A stretch of DNA of 59,527 bases from a virus (IMGVR_UViG_3300025276_000036:1-59527), one strand, 5' to 3'. Positions 1-8,592 are shown, counted from the stretch's first letter. Translations and numbers: made by a program. The notes: generated from the letters alone by a model not told the origin.

Positions 1-40
1 TATATGGGGTGTCTATATAAACGGGGGGAAGCAGAAATTA

Positions 41-231
41 CCTGCTACACACGTCTAAACCTGCTACACACGCGCCGTTGCTGACTCTTAGCCGCTACAC
101 AACCTGCTACACACCTGCTACACATTCGTAAAATGTGCTACACATTCGTAAAATGTGCTACACATTCCTGTTTTGAGGGCAAAAAGGGTGATTTGCCGAT
201 GACCACGGACCGTGGATCGTGAATGTGTAGC
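41..231. repeat. GCTACACA repeat array (iteron-like)
   Basis: Seven direct copies of GCTACACA start at 44, 63, 94, 106, 117, 137 and 157, most preceded by CCT. An inverted copy (TGTGTAGC) lies at 224-231. Copies at 117, 137 and 157 belong to a 20-bp tandem repeat present about 2.6 times. A short perfect hairpin (CCACGG-A-CCGTGG) lies at 203-215. There is no gene in 1-247. On a circular map this array would sit between the end of the left minus-strand operon and the promoter of the right one. Iterons, a partition site or protein-binding boxes are all possible; the function is inferred only from the layout. Confidence 0.7.
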
Positions 232-247
232 AGGTTTGCGGGGATAT

Positions 248-481
248 TTAGTCTTTATTCGGGGTAAATATAGCGGGTTTCGTGAGTCGTTCATCATAGA
301 TCGCGGTCTCCGATACACGTTTCTTTATATTTGCTTCTATTTGCTCGTTTAGCGCTGTATCCGCCGTTCGCTCGTAGGTATATTTCTTCGCTAGTTCCTG
401 GGCTACGCGTCGTGCTACGTCGCTACACGCTCCGTGGTCCGCGCAGCGGGCCTCGAACCATTCCACTGTATAGTTTTTCAT
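248..481 (-). CDS. Small hypothetical protein
   Basis: Codes for 77 residues, predicted soluble and mostly helical, with a charged centre. I do not recognise a family. It is the last gene of a minus-strand run of six small genes and overlaps the gene before it by ATGA (stop of the upstream gene inside its start), so translation is probably coupled. The purine-rich GAGAGAGA before the ATG is a usable ribosome binding site. It ends next to the GCTACACA repeat array. Confidence 0.6.
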   Translation of the reverse strand: MKNYTVEWFEARCADHGACSDVARRVAQELAKKYTYERTADTALNEQIEANIKKRVSETAIYDERLTKPAIFTPNKD

Positions 482-786
482 GGGTTCTCTCTCTGTTCGT
501 GAGTCGTGAAGAAGAATGAGCTAAGCTTGCGTCCTGAAATCGTGACGCGTGCTACGTTTAGTTCGCGGGCTATGTAGTCCTCGAACGCGCGCTCCGCTTG
601 TGGGCCGTGTGCTTCTAGCCACTTGTTCCATGAAGCGTTGAGCACGAGGTACGTACCACGTTTTACTTGCGTGTAGTTGAAGCCCGTGCGTGGAGCACGA
701 GCCGTTTGGCGGACAACCCGTAGCGGGAAGTCCTTTGGTACCAAGTGATTGGAGAAGACGTTTTGGATTCGCGTTGCTAAGTTCAT
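478..786 (-). CDS. Hypothetical protein
   Basis: Codes for 102 residues from an ATG at 786 that follows a GGGGAG ribosome binding site; a longer reading would run into the upstream gene. The protein is basic at its N-terminus and has no membrane segment. No family is recognised. It overlaps both neighbours by ATGA, so it belongs to the same small-gene operon. Confidence 0.6.
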   Translation of the reverse strand: MNLATRIQNVFSNHLVPKDFPLRVVRQTARAPRTGFNYTQVKRGTYLVLNASWNKWLEAHGPQAERAFEDYIARELNVARVTISGRKLSSFFFTTHEQRENP

Positions 787-995
787 GGTGTCTCCCCTCG
801 CTCTCGTGCGCGAGCGTCGCATTCATCTACAATGTCTTGTTGCCACGCCTCCATATGCTTGTCGAAGCGCCATTGCCACGCCCATGATATTGCGAAGGAG
901 ATAATCGCACCGGGTATGCCGTATGCGAGGGACATGGTTATCCAGAAGGCTATATCTAGTGCACCGTGGACTCTGAAGTATGGAAGGTTGTTCAT
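783..995 (-). CDS. Small membrane protein
   Basis: Codes for 70 residues. Residues 12-45 are hydrophobic and could form two closely spaced membrane helices; the C-terminal 25 residues are charged and probably cytoplasmic. It overlaps both neighbours by ATGA. The family is unknown; small membrane proteins in phage early regions often act in superinfection exclusion or host takeover, but nothing here shows that. Confidence 0.6.
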   Translation of the reverse strand: MNNLPYFRVHGALDIAFWITMSLAYGIPGAIISFAISWAWQWRFDKHMEAWQQDIVDECDARARERGETP

Positions 996-1231
996 GATAT
1001 GACTCCTTCTGCTTTAGCTGTCATAACGTCCACCGTGGCGGAGACGTGTGAGCTCTCCTCCAGATCATCGATGTCCCCGGCGATAGAGCCGACGAGGAAT
1101 AGTGATAGTAGGGACAGGACATCCGTTAAGCTAACTGTGCTAAATAGCATGAGGAACTTAGCTGTTTTGATGTGGCCCTTAACGTGAAGGTCAAAGGCTA
1201 TTGATGCGATGAGGTTAATATCGTTAGTCAT
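992..1231 (-). CDS. Small membrane protein
   Basis: Codes for 79 residues from the ATG at 1231, which has an AAGGA ribosome binding site. A hydrophobic stretch at about residues 26-52 is the likely membrane anchor. It is coupled by ATGA to the following gene. No family is recognised. Confidence 0.55.
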   Translation of the reverse strand: MTNDINLIASIAFDLHVKGHIKTAKFLMLFSTVSLTDVLSLLSLFLVGSIAGDIDDLEESSHVSATVDVMTAKAEGVIS

Positions 1232-1242
1232 GGTGAAGTTCC

Positions 1243-1473
1243 TTATAGGGTTGATTTGATGTTGTAAAGAGATCGAAGATGTTCTTTGTAAGCCGCTTGG
1301 CGGCGACCGCACTCGATGTCATGTAACAGGATTACAATGCCAAAGAAGACGGAACCAATGATTCCGAAGGTATTGAGCGTGCATATTGCGAACGCTATAA
1401 GTAACCATGGTCCGGCCATTTCATATGTCGGAGTCCAGTTGTGTTGATCGAGGATCGATTTGATCTTATTCAT
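1243..1473 (-). CDS. Small membrane protein
   Basis: Codes for 76 residues from the ATG at 1473 with an AAGGAG ribosome binding site. Residues 22-50 are hydrophobic and fit one long or two short membrane helices; the C-terminus is basic. With its neighbours it makes three consecutive membrane proteins in this operon. No family is recognised. Confidence 0.6.
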   Translation of the reverse strand: MNKIKSILDQHNWTPTYEMAGPWLLIAFAICTLNTFGIIGSVFFGIVILLHDIECGRRQAAYKEHLRSLYNIKSTL

Positions 1474-1633
1474 GCTCTGACTCCTTAGTAACTGCTGTGA
1501 TTGATTTAGGTGTTTCGTAAGGCGCATCGGCGTCGATACTAAAGATGCGGGGCTTACGTTCTAAGATAAAGTCGGCCTGGGATCGGAGCGGACGGTTGTG
1601 TCTGAGGTGGTCGAAGCCATCGTCGTGTTTCAT
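1466..1633 (-). CDS. Small hypothetical protein, first gene of the left minus-strand operon
   Basis: Codes for 55 residues from the ATG at 1633, preceded by AGGAG. It is charged, with no membrane segment and no recognised family. It overlaps the start of the next gene by eight bases. As the first gene of the run its promoter should lie in 1640-1740, where one ATTAG half-site (1733) but no complete operator palindrome is present. Confidence 0.55.
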   Translation of the reverse strand: MKHDDGFDHLRHNRPLRSQADFILERKPRIFSIDADAPYETPKSITAVTKESEHE

Positions 1634-1852
1634 GGTGTATCTCCTAGTTATGAGCGTCTTCATGATTGAAGAACACAAACACAACTGACCGTGTTTGACG
1701 TAAGGCAAAAACGATAGGGGTCCCCGAGCACTATTAGTAGAGAAGGTTCCAATAGTTCGAATCGGGGGATGGGGGGTTGTTATGCGCGAGGGGGGAGATA
1801 GTGCGTGAGAGATATAAACCAGGTATTTTCAAATCTTTTTTATTTGTAAACT

Positions 1853-1867
1853 ATTAGCATTGCTAAT
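1853..1867. promoter_or_regulatory. 15-bp palindromic operator before the late plus-strand genes
   Basis: The site is ATTAGCATTGCTAAT, a perfect dyad, one of 11 exact-arm copies in the window. It overlaps a weak -10 (TATTAA) and lies 22 bases before the HNH gene. The stretch 1634-1852 before it has no gene; it contains a GGGG-T-CCCC element near 1717 and three G-runs at 1765-1792. Confidence 0.75.
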
Positions 1868-1889
1868 ATTAACCGTGTATCATACATCG

Positions 1890-2345
1890 ATGACCGTGAA
1901 GATCTGTTCAAGCTGCAATACTGAAAAAGAAATACCCGGCAATCGCAGCGTCTGTGACCAATGCAAAACGCGCAGGCATCAACACGCGGCGTCCGCAAAT
2001 CCGACGGCGTATCTAAAAAATATTTTTTCAAAATCTAGAAGTAGCGTGCTTCGTGGTAAGCGCACCAGGGATATCGAGTGGAAGCTCGAATTAGACGACC
2101 TCTTAGAATTGTGGACGAAACAAAATGGACGGTGCGCGATCTCCGGTATATTCCTAACGCACCACAAAGACGGGAGTGGCACCAAAGATCACAACGCGTC
2201 CATAGACAGAATAACCAATGCTCGTGACTACACCCCAGACAACATACAACTGGTCTGCTACCGCGTCAACTTGATGAAACACACGCTAACAGAAGACATG
2301 TTTTATTGGTGGGTTAAGACAATTAAGGATTTTTCTTGCGATTAA
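1890..2345 (+). CDS. HNH homing-type endonuclease
   Basis: Codes for 151 residues. Two CxxC pairs (C6/C9 and C22/C25) form an N-terminal zinc knuckle. The HNH core spans residues 79-130: GRCAISG, then SIDRI with the catalytic acidic/His region, then DNIQLVC and a conserved Asn before LMK. HNH enzymes of this type nick or cut DNA; next to terminase genes they can be packaging co-factors or free-standing homing enzymes. The ATG at 1890 has no clear Shine-Dalgarno; a TTG at 1860 in the same frame is the alternative but lies inside the operator. Confidence 0.85.
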   Translation: MTVKICSSCNTEKEIPGNRSVCDQCKTRRHQHAASANPTAYLKNIFSKSRSSVLRGKRTRDIEWKLELDDLLELWTKQNGRCAISGIFLTHHKDGSGTKDHNASIDRITNARDYTPDNIQLVCYRVNLMKHTLTEDMFYWWVKTIKDFSCD

Positions 2346-2347
2346 TT

Positions 2348-2386
2348 ATTAGTAACGCTAATATACATACTATTAGTAGAACTAAT
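2348..2386 (+). promoter_or_regulatory. Two tandem 15-bp operators
   Basis: ATTAGTAACGCTAAT (2348-2362) and ATTAGTAGAACTAAT (2372-2386), spaced 24 bp centre to centre, fill most of the gap between the HNH gene and the packaging operon. Two helical turns between centres would suit cooperative binding of a repressor dimer pair. Confidence 0.75.
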
Positions 2387-2410
2387 TGCACGGCCTAAAG
2401 GAGATTAGCG

Positions 2411-2665
2411 TTGCCAGAGATAGAGTTAATAGCGGTTGAGGGTTTAAACGAAGCGATTATAGGCACCACGTTGCGTGATGACCGAGAAGTAATCGCCTAT
2501 GACTTTGGCAAAGCGGTCGAACTTGTTACGGCAAGCGGCCAAACGCACGAAGAGGCAACGCGGTTCATAGAGAACCTCTCACAAGATGTATTCGAAGGCT
2601 CACCGGCCTTCATATATATGGACAACGATCAATATGGTTTTACCAGAGAACGAGTTATCCACTGA
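2411..2665 (+). CDS. Small acidic hypothetical protein
   Basis: Codes for 84 residues from a TTG start at 2411, supported by a strong AAAGGAG 8 bases upstream. The protein is acidic and predicted alpha/beta; no family is recognised. Its 3' end overlaps the start of the small terminase gene by about 30 bases. As the first gene after two tandem operators it could be a packaging or late-regulation accessory. Confidence 0.6.
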   Translation: MPEIELIAVEGLNEAIIGTTLRDDREVIAYDFGKAVELVTASGQTHEEATRFIENLSQDVFEGSPAFIYMDNDQYGFTRERVIH

Positions 2666-3143
2666 GCTTGATGCAGAACGCGTCGATCTCCAAACGCGCC
2701 TCCCTTATATGGGCATGGTGCGTGGGGACCTGACCATGCAGCAAGAAAAGTTGGTGTTGTTAATGGTAAGTGGCATGTCAAAAGCCGCCGCAGGTCGCGG
2801 TGCGGGCTACGCGTCCCCCGAAACGGCCAGAGCAGCCGCAAATTTACCCCTAGTTCAGAAAGCATTGGCGTATTACCGCGAAGAAATGCGTGAAGAAGTG
2901 AAATTCACCATTAATAACGCCCACTCTATGTATATGGAAGCTTATTCAGCGTCTGACACAGCCACAGAAATGAAAAATACCACCGATTCCCTGGTCAAGC
3001 TCCACGGACTACACATCCCCGAAGAGAAAACCACGGTCAATATCCAGATCAACGGCACCAAGCAGTTAGAACGCATGACGGATGAAGACCTGCTAAAGAT
3101 CGCAGGTAAAGACGCGTCTTATTTAACCCCAACGAGTAATTAA
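2634..3143 (+). CDS. terS: Terminase small subunit
   Basis: About 169 residues from the ATG at 2634. The region around residues 30-80 has the TerS helix-turn-helix pattern: T-x-x-Q-x-x-x-V, a GMSKAAAGRGAGY turn, then P-x-V-x-x-AL. The C-terminal part resembles the oligomerisation and TerL-contact region of this family. It recognises the packaging start site and loads the large terminase. Its position just before terL agrees. The start is uncertain: no good ribosome binding site precedes 2634, and the upstream gene overlaps it. Confidence 0.75.
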   Translation: MVLPENELSTELDAERVDLQTRLPYMGMVRGDLTMQQEKLVLLMVSGMSKAAAGRGAGYASPETARAAANLPLVQKALAYYREEMREEVKFTINNAHSMYMEAYSASDTATEMKNTTDSLVKLHGLHIPEEKTTVNIQINGTKQLERMTDEDLLKIAGKDASYLTPTSN

Positions 3144-3145
3144 TC

Positions 3146-3304
3146 ATGGCTAAGACTCCTGTTAAGAAAAAACCACGCCCCGCGATCAGTGCACCGATGT
3201 CCGACAAGCGTGCTAAAGAGGCTATCGCTGCATTAAAGCTGCAAGCTAAATCTAAAGCGAAACCAACCAAGAAAGCAAAACCAACCAAGAAAAAGGCGTA
3301 CTGA
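3146..3304 (+). CDS. Lysine-rich 52-residue basic protein
   Basis: Codes for 52 residues starting three bases after terS. Over a quarter of residues are lysine; the C-terminus repeats a KPTKKA unit. There is no hydrophobic core, so it is probably disordered and nucleic acid binding, like a histone H1 tail. It overlaps the next gene by one base (TGATG). Its place between terS and terL suggests a DNA-packaging or capsid-interior role. Confidence 0.65.
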   Translation: MAKTPVKKKPRPAISAPMSDKRAKEAIAALKLQAKSKAKPTKKAKPTKKKAY

Positions 3305-3501
3305 TGGATTGTTGGACGTGCAAAACACCGCTTCTCTGGGGCGGTGACCACGACTTAGAAGAAGATGAGTGTGAGGAATTTTGCATGGTCTCCAATTTCT
3401 GTTGCCCGAACTGCGAAGCGCACGTTGAGTTTTATGTACCGCGAGACGGGCACACGGATTTCGACTCGTGCATCGACCCCCACCCACTCAATTTAGGTTG
3501 A
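3304..3501 (+). CDS. Small zinc-ribbon protein
   Basis: Codes for 65 residues with CxxC at residues 3-6 and a second CxxC (CPNC) near residue 33, fitting one zinc ribbon. The rest is acidic. It overlaps the lysine-rich gene by one base and stops four bases before terL, whose N-terminus has another CxxC pair. A packaging accessory role is inferred from position only. Confidence 0.65.
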   Translation: MDCWTCKTPLLWGGDHDLEEDECEEFCMVSNFCCPNCEAHVEFYVPRDGHTDFDSCIDPHPLNLG

Positions 3502-3504
3502 CAC

Positions 3505-5145
3505 TTGGAAAAAATAGAATGCATACGATGCAAAGCTAGCCACCCCGAGACATTGTACTCGGGCGATGACGGCATCTGTGTCTATTGCAAAGCGGACGCA
3601 ACAGAGGCTCATATAGAAGCTACTGTTAAAGCGCCAGAGGAAGCTGAAAAAGACCGCAGTGTCGAAGAGAAGGCGCGCGCGGAACTTGCTCTACGGTTCC
3701 TGACCCGCAAACGTTTGTTACCTTTTGTTGAGCGGTTTAACCCTGACTACCAAGCCGGGTGGGTCCATAAAGATATATGTCAGCGACTTGAGCAATTCTC
3801 CCAAGACGTAGCCGATAAGAAGTCACCTCGACTCATGCTCTTCATGCCACCGCGACACGGTAAGAGCACACTCGCCTCCATAGGCTTTCCGGCGTGGCAC
3901 TTGGGTAGACACCCAGAACATGAATTTATTAGTTGTAGTTACTCCGGCTCCCTAGCCATGGCGTTCTCAAGAAAGGTCCGTGGACTACTTCGTGAAGAGG
4001 GCTACAAGTCTGCCTTTAAAACGCGCCTTGATGCGAACAGCCAGTCAGCCGAAGCGTGGCTCACGACAGCCGGTGGTGGTTACGTGGCCGCAGGTGTTGG
4101 CGGCGGTATCACAGGTAAAGGCGCACACATATTAGTGATCGATGACCCTGTTAAAAACAGAGATGATGCAGAGTCCTCTAACGCCCGCGAGTCCACTAAA
4201 GATTGGTACACCTCCACAGCCTATACACGACTCGCGCCTGGTGGTGGCATCCTTATTATTCTTACCCGTTGGCACGATGATGATCTGGCCGGTTGGTTAT
4301 TGAAAGCAGCCTCCGACAAAGGAGAGCAGTGGGAAGTGGTCAACTACCCTGCGCGCGCGGAAGTTGACGAGCAGTTCAGAAAGCAGGGAGAGCCGCTCCA
4401 TAAAGAACGCTACAACGAGGACGCCCTAGCTCGTATTGAACGAGCGGTCGGCCCCAGAGACTGGTCAGCACTGTACCAACAGAATCCAGTAGCTGATGAC
4501 GGTGACTACTTCACCCGAGACATGATTAATTACTACCACCCCGATGACATTGACCACGACCGTATGAAGTTCTATTGCGCGTGGGATTTGGCCATTGGTA
4601 AGAACGACAGAAACGACTACACCGTCGGCATTGTTGTAGGCGTAGACCAAGACGATCAGTTGTACATTGTGGATCTAGTACGCGGTCGCTTTAACGGTTT
4701 CGAAATCGTAGAGCAGATACTTGATCTGTATGAGATGTGGAAGCCCCAGATGATCGGGATTGAGAAAGGCCACATTGAGATGGCCCTTGGACCGTTTCTT
4801 GAGAAACGTATCCGAGAGCGCGGTCTGTACGAAGCGTATATCAAGGACCTTAAAGCGGGAAGACGTGACAAAGAAGCACGCGCACGCGCCATTCAAGGCC
4901 GGATGCAACAAGGCATGGTCTTTGTCCCTAAAGACGAGGACTTCTCGGGTCCATTAGTCGCAGAACTATTACGCTTCCCCAACGGAGTCCATGACGACCA
5001 AGTCGATGCGCTCGCGTGGATCGGTTTAATGATGAGCGAATTCGCAGTACATATTGAGCAGTACGAACATATACCTACGTGGCGCGACCGCCTCCCAAGC
5101 CTTCTATCCAAGGGCAACAAACCTAAATCTGCAATGGGCGCATGA
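3505..5145 (+). CDS. terL: Terminase large subunit with N-terminal zinc ribbon
   Basis: Codes for 546 residues. The ATPase has Walker A PPRHGKST at residues 115-122 and Walker B ILVIDD near 207-213. The RNase H-like nuclease begins near AWDLAIG (about 358) and ends with HDDQVDALAW (about 495). It pumps DNA into the prohead and cuts it at the portal. A TTG start is preferred because it keeps two CxxC pairs (C6/C9 and C25/C28) that form a small zinc ribbon in front of the motor, unusual for TerL; AGG lies seven bases upstream. It overlaps the portal gene by ATGA. Confidence 0.95.
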   Translation: MEKIECIRCKASHPETLYSGDDGICVYCKADATEAHIEATVKAPEEAEKDRSVEEKARAELALRFLTRKRLLPFVERFNPDYQAGWVHKDICQRLEQFSQDVADKKSPRLMLFMPPRHGKSTLASIGFPAWHLGRHPEHEFISCSYSGSLAMAFSRKVRGLLREEGYKSAFKTRLDANSQSAEAWLTTAGGGYVAAGVGGGITGKGAHILVIDDPVKNRDDAESSNARESTKDWYTSTAYTRLAPGGGILIILTRWHDDDLAGWLLKAASDKGEQWEVVNYPARAEVDEQFRKQGEPLHKERYNEDALARIERAVGPRDWSALYQQNPVADDGDYFTRDMINYYHPDDIDHDRMKFYCAWDLAIGKNDRNDYTVGIVVGVDQDDQLYIVDLVRGRFNGFEIVEQILDLYEMWKPQMIGIEKGHIEMALGPFLEKRIRERGLYEAYIKDLKAGRRDKEARARAIQGRMQQGMVFVPKDEDFSGPLVAELLRFPNGVHDDQVDALAWIGLMMSEFAVHIEQYEHIPTWRDRLPSLLSKGNKPKSAMGA

Positions 5146-7316
5146 CAATGATTAAACAAGCAAAGCTATCACCTGCAAAAGAAGAAGAGATAACGCGCAC
5201 CCAATGGGAGCGGTATACACGCGCACGCGACCATGGCCATTTAGAATATGTTGAGATGGCGAAAACGTGTGACGCATATTATCAGGGCGATCAATGGGAT
5301 GCTGCGACAGCGGCAGAGCTAGAGGCAGAAGGCCGCCCCGCCCTAACGATTAATACTATATTGCCCACGGTCAACACTATTATGGGCGAGCAGTCTCAAC
5401 GCCGTGCAGATATCCAATTCAAACCGCGTCGAGCAGGGTCAGAGGAAGTCGCACACACTCTGACAAAACTGTACTTGCAGATTGCTGATAACAACAAATT
5501 AGACTGGGTTGAGCAGCAAGTGTTCTCGGACGGTTTAATAATGGACGGTAGGGGCTATTTTGACGTGCGTATGGACTTTACTGACCACGTTGAAGGCGAA
5601 GTAAGGATAACGTCCAAAGACCCGTTAGACATCATTATAGACCCAGATGCGAAAGAAGCTGATCCGAAGACGTGGGACGAAGTGTTTGAATCGAAATGGA
5701 TGACACTCGGATCAATCGAAGAAACCTACGGAAAAGACAAAGCGGATCGACTATTAGAGATTGCTGAGAACGGCATGTGCTACGGCGCTGATTCTGTTGA
5801 ATATGAAGAGACACGCTTTGGTGACGATGATGCTATGCAGATGGGCACGTTCGAAACGGTAATGGGTGACGACGAATATCGACAAGTCAAATGTCTCCGC
5901 GTTATAGAACGACAACACAAAAAGATAGCAAGAGCGATGTTCTTCGTAGACCCCGATACAGGCGATCAGAGACAGTCACCTGACGAGTGGAATGAAGCGA
6001 AGTCCAGAAAGTTTGCCAAGAAGTGGAACCTTACCCTAGTCAAGAAGGTCATTAAAAAAGTCCGATGGACAGTAACGTGTGACCAAGTCGTGCTCCACGA
6101 TGCGTGGTCTCCTTATAACGATTTTACTATCGTACCCTTCTTCTGTTATTTCCGACGAGGGAACCCCTTCGGCATTATCCGTAACTTGTTATCGCCACAA
6201 GAACAGCTTAATAAGATCGCGTCTCAAGAACTCCACATTGTCAACAGTACAGCTAACAGTGGATGGATCGTAGAAACTGGCGCGCTCGTTGGGATGACAG
6301 CAGATGACTTATCCGAGCACGGTGCAGAAACAGGACTAGTCCTAGAGCATGCTCGTGGAACTAAAGAACCAACGAAGATCCAACCGAATCAGATCCCTAC
6401 TGGGTTAGATAGAATCGCGCAGAAAGCCGCACAGAATATCAAGACGATATCAGGTATTAATGACTCTATGCTTGGTACAGATAGCGCAGAAGTATCGGGT
6501 ATCGCGATCCAAGCAAAGCAGAACCGTGGTGCGATCATGATCCAAGTACCTTTGGATAACCTGCGTAAGTCTCGACAGTACCTTGCAGAGAAAATTCTTA
6601 ACCTTGTACAGACGTTTTATACAGAAGAGCGCGTCATAAAAGTCACTAACGAGGAAGACCCACTAGAGCCTCGTGAAGACATGATCGTTAATGAAACGAC
6701 AGCGGCGGGAGAGGTCATAAACAACCTTACCCTTGGTGAGTATGACGTGATTGTCGGTACAGCTCCCGCGCGCGATAGCTTCGATGAGATCCAATTTGCC
6801 GAGGCAGTCAACCTTCGCACAGCCGGAGTAGCTATACCTGACGATGCCATTGTCGGTTATAGCCACCTTGCTAAAAAGGCAGAGCTAGCGAAACGCCTAA
6901 GAGTCCGTAATGGAGAAGAGCCACCGACGCCAGAGCAACAAGAAGCTATGGCACAGCAACAGCAGGTGCAAATGCGAATGCTTGAGCTTGAGATCGAGAA
7001 GCTAGAAGCGGAAAACAGAAAGATCCAATCAGAAGCCGCCTTAAATATCGCCAAAGTACAAGACTTGGTTGAGGTAGCACCCGCGATTCGTGAACAAGAG
7101 ATGGCGACTAAGAAGCAGATAAGCGACGACTCGTTAGACCTGCGCCGCGAACTGGGCGACAAGTCTAGTCAGAGCAAGACCGAGGCTCTACAGACAAACT
7201 CGGCAACGAAGCTCGCTACCACTGCGTTCTCAGCTACAAAGCAACAGGATCACCAAACACACAATCAACACACTAAACCGCACGATAACCCCAGGAACGA
7301 TAGGAGTTCTAAATGA
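5142..7316 (+). CDS. Portal protein, P22 type
   Basis: Codes for 724 residues, the length of the P22 portal family. The N-terminal half has the family pattern of a YYxGDQW segment followed by RPALTINxxxPxxNxxxGxQ and the RxDIQFxPR strand. Residues after about 590 form a long, Gln/Glu-rich helix, as in the portal barrel. The protein makes the dodecameric DNA gate at the capsid vertex, docks terminase during packaging and later the tail connector. It is coupled by ATGA to both terL and the scaffold gene. Confidence 0.9.
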   Translation: MTMIKQAKLSPAKEEEITRTQWERYTRARDHGHLEYVEMAKTCDAYYQGDQWDAATAAELEAEGRPALTINTILPTVNTIMGEQSQRRADIQFKPRRAGSEEVAHTLTKLYLQIADNNKLDWVEQQVFSDGLIMDGRGYFDVRMDFTDHVEGEVRITSKDPLDIIIDPDAKEADPKTWDEVFESKWMTLGSIEETYGKDKADRLLEIAENGMCYGADSVEYEETRFGDDDAMQMGTFETVMGDDEYRQVKCLRVIERQHKKIARAMFFVDPDTGDQRQSPDEWNEAKSRKFAKKWNLTLVKKVIKKVRWTVTCDQVVLHDAWSPYNDFTIVPFFCYFRRGNPFGIIRNLLSPQEQLNKIASQELHIVNSTANSGWIVETGALVGMTADDLSEHGAETGLVLEHARGTKEPTKIQPNQIPTGLDRIAQKAAQNIKTISGINDSMLGTDSAEVSGIAIQAKQNRGAIMIQVPLDNLRKSRQYLAEKILNLVQTFYTEERVIKVTNEEDPLEPREDMIVNETTAAGEVINNLTLGEYDVIVGTAPARDSFDEIQFAEAVNLRTAGVAIPDDAIVGYSHLAKKAELAKRLRVRNGEEPPTPEQQEAMAQQQQVQMRMLELEIEKLEAENRKIQSEAALNIAKVQDLVEVAPAIREQEMATKKQISDDSLDLRRELGDKSSQSKTEALQTNSATKLATTAFSATKQQDHQTHNQHTKPHDNPRNDRSSK

Positions 7317-8308
7317 GTAATGAAGATATGCAATTCGATGTAATGCCCGGCGCTGACCAACGCGAAGATGACCAGGATACATTAGACCTTAGTTTTGACG
7401 AAATCATGGCAGCTAGTACTGAGGAGCAAACAGAGGAAGTAGAGGAAGTAGAAGTACTGGCGGCAAAAGAAGACGAGGACACAAGCGATGAAACTGACAG
7501 CGATACAGACACACCAGAAGCAACAGAAGAAAGTACTGAGGACACAGATGATGAGCAAGATGTGGTTGCGGAAGAGCCTGTTCCCGAGCGAAAACAAAAT
7601 AAAAGCCCGATGGTCCCGAAGGCTCGACTCGATGAAGTCTTGGCTAAACAAAAAGCCTTACAAAAACAACTCGACGACGTAACAGCATCTAACGTTAAGT
7701 CAGAAGAAGCTCCTGATGCCTATGATTTTGACTCAAAGGAAGTCGAATATCAGAACATGGTATTAGATGGCGAGACTGATAAAGCCGTCGCCCTACGCCG
7801 AGAAATCCGTAAAGCAGAACGTGCGGAACTAGAGTTTGAGATGCGACAAGAGATGTCACAAACAGTAAATGAAAACCATGCGATGACTGCTTTGCAAGAA
7901 GCGGCAACCGCGATGGAAGAAGCTTATCCTGTATTTGACAACACGTCCGAGCAGTTTAACGAAGAGTACACCGGCGAGGTTGTAGAGCTTCGAGACGCGT
8001 TTATCATGAAAGGTTACGGCGCAGTCGATGCCCTATCAAAGGCTGTTAAGTATGTCGTAAAAGATCGCGAGCTTGATGGAGTCGCTGAGACGGAAACGTC
8101 AAGTCTTTTAAAGACCGATGAGCTATTAAAAAAGAGAGCCACGGTTAGCGCAAAGCTTAAGGCAGCAGAGTCTCAACCCCCCGAACTTCCTGGCGAAAGC
8201 GCGGCACGGGCCGGAGAGCATGGCCAAAAAGTCTCGGATATGACAGAAGATGAATTCAACGCGCTTCCGCAAAAAACACTCGCACGACTAAGAGGAGATA
8301 TACTCTAA
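7313..8308 (+). CDS. Scaffolding protein (probable)
   Basis: Codes for 331 residues. The first 100 residues are extremely acidic (runs of E/D with T and S). The centre is a long charged helical region and the C-terminus is helical with basic residues. This composition and the place between portal and capsid genes are typical of scaffolding proteins, which template prohead assembly and then leave. No sequence motif proves it. It starts within the portal stop (ATGA) and ends in TAATG with the next gene. Confidence 0.7.
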   Translation: MSNEDMQFDVMPGADQREDDQDTLDLSFDEIMAASTEEQTEEVEEVEVLAAKEDEDTSDETDSDTDTPEATEESTEDTDDEQDVVAEEPVPERKQNKSPMVPKARLDEVLAKQKALQKQLDDVTASNVKSEEAPDAYDFDSKEVEYQNMVLDGETDKAVALRREIRKAERAELEFEMRQEMSQTVNENHAMTALQEAATAMEEAYPVFDNTSEQFNEEYTGEVVELRDAFIMKGYGAVDALSKAVKYVVKDRELDGVAETETSSLLKTDELLKKRATVSAKLKAAESQPPELPGESAARAGEHGQKVSDMTEDEFNALPQKTLARLRGDIL

Positions 8309-8592
8309 TGGCCAAAGATCCACGACTAACCCGAGCAGGAGTTTCGGGTTTTAACAAGCCGAAAGGAACGCCTAGCCACGCCACGAAGTCCCACATTGTC
8401 GTGGCGAAAGAAGGCGAGAAGGTCAAGACGATCCGTTTTGGTGAGAAAGGCGCATCCACTGCGGGCAAACCTAAAGCGGGCGAGTCAGACAAAATGAAGG
8501 CGAAGCGTAAGAGTTTTAAAGCGCGACACGGTGCGAATATAAAGAAAGGAAAGATGTCTGCGGCATACTGGGCAGACAAAGTGAAATGGTAA
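8308..8592 (+). CDS. DUF6321-like small basic protein
   Basis: Codes for 94 residues, rich in Lys and Gly. The pattern ATKSHIVVAKEGEKVKTIRFG followed by KARKKSF-like and GKMSAAYWADKVKW elements matches a family seen beside phage capsid genes (DUF6321 as I recall it). The function is not known to me; a minor capsid or internal DNA-binding role fits its charge and place between scaffold and capsid. It is the last gene before the capsid leader. Confidence 0.65.
   Translation: MAKDPRLTRAGVSGFNKPKGTPSHATKSHIVVAKEGEKVKTIRFGEKGASTAGKPKAGESDKMKAKRKSFKARHGANIKKGKMSAAYWADKVKW

Noticed and set aside
117-168. Possible short CRISPR array
   Set aside because: The 20-bp units abut without spacers and no cas genes are present; the Cas4-like nuclease belongs to the replication operon.
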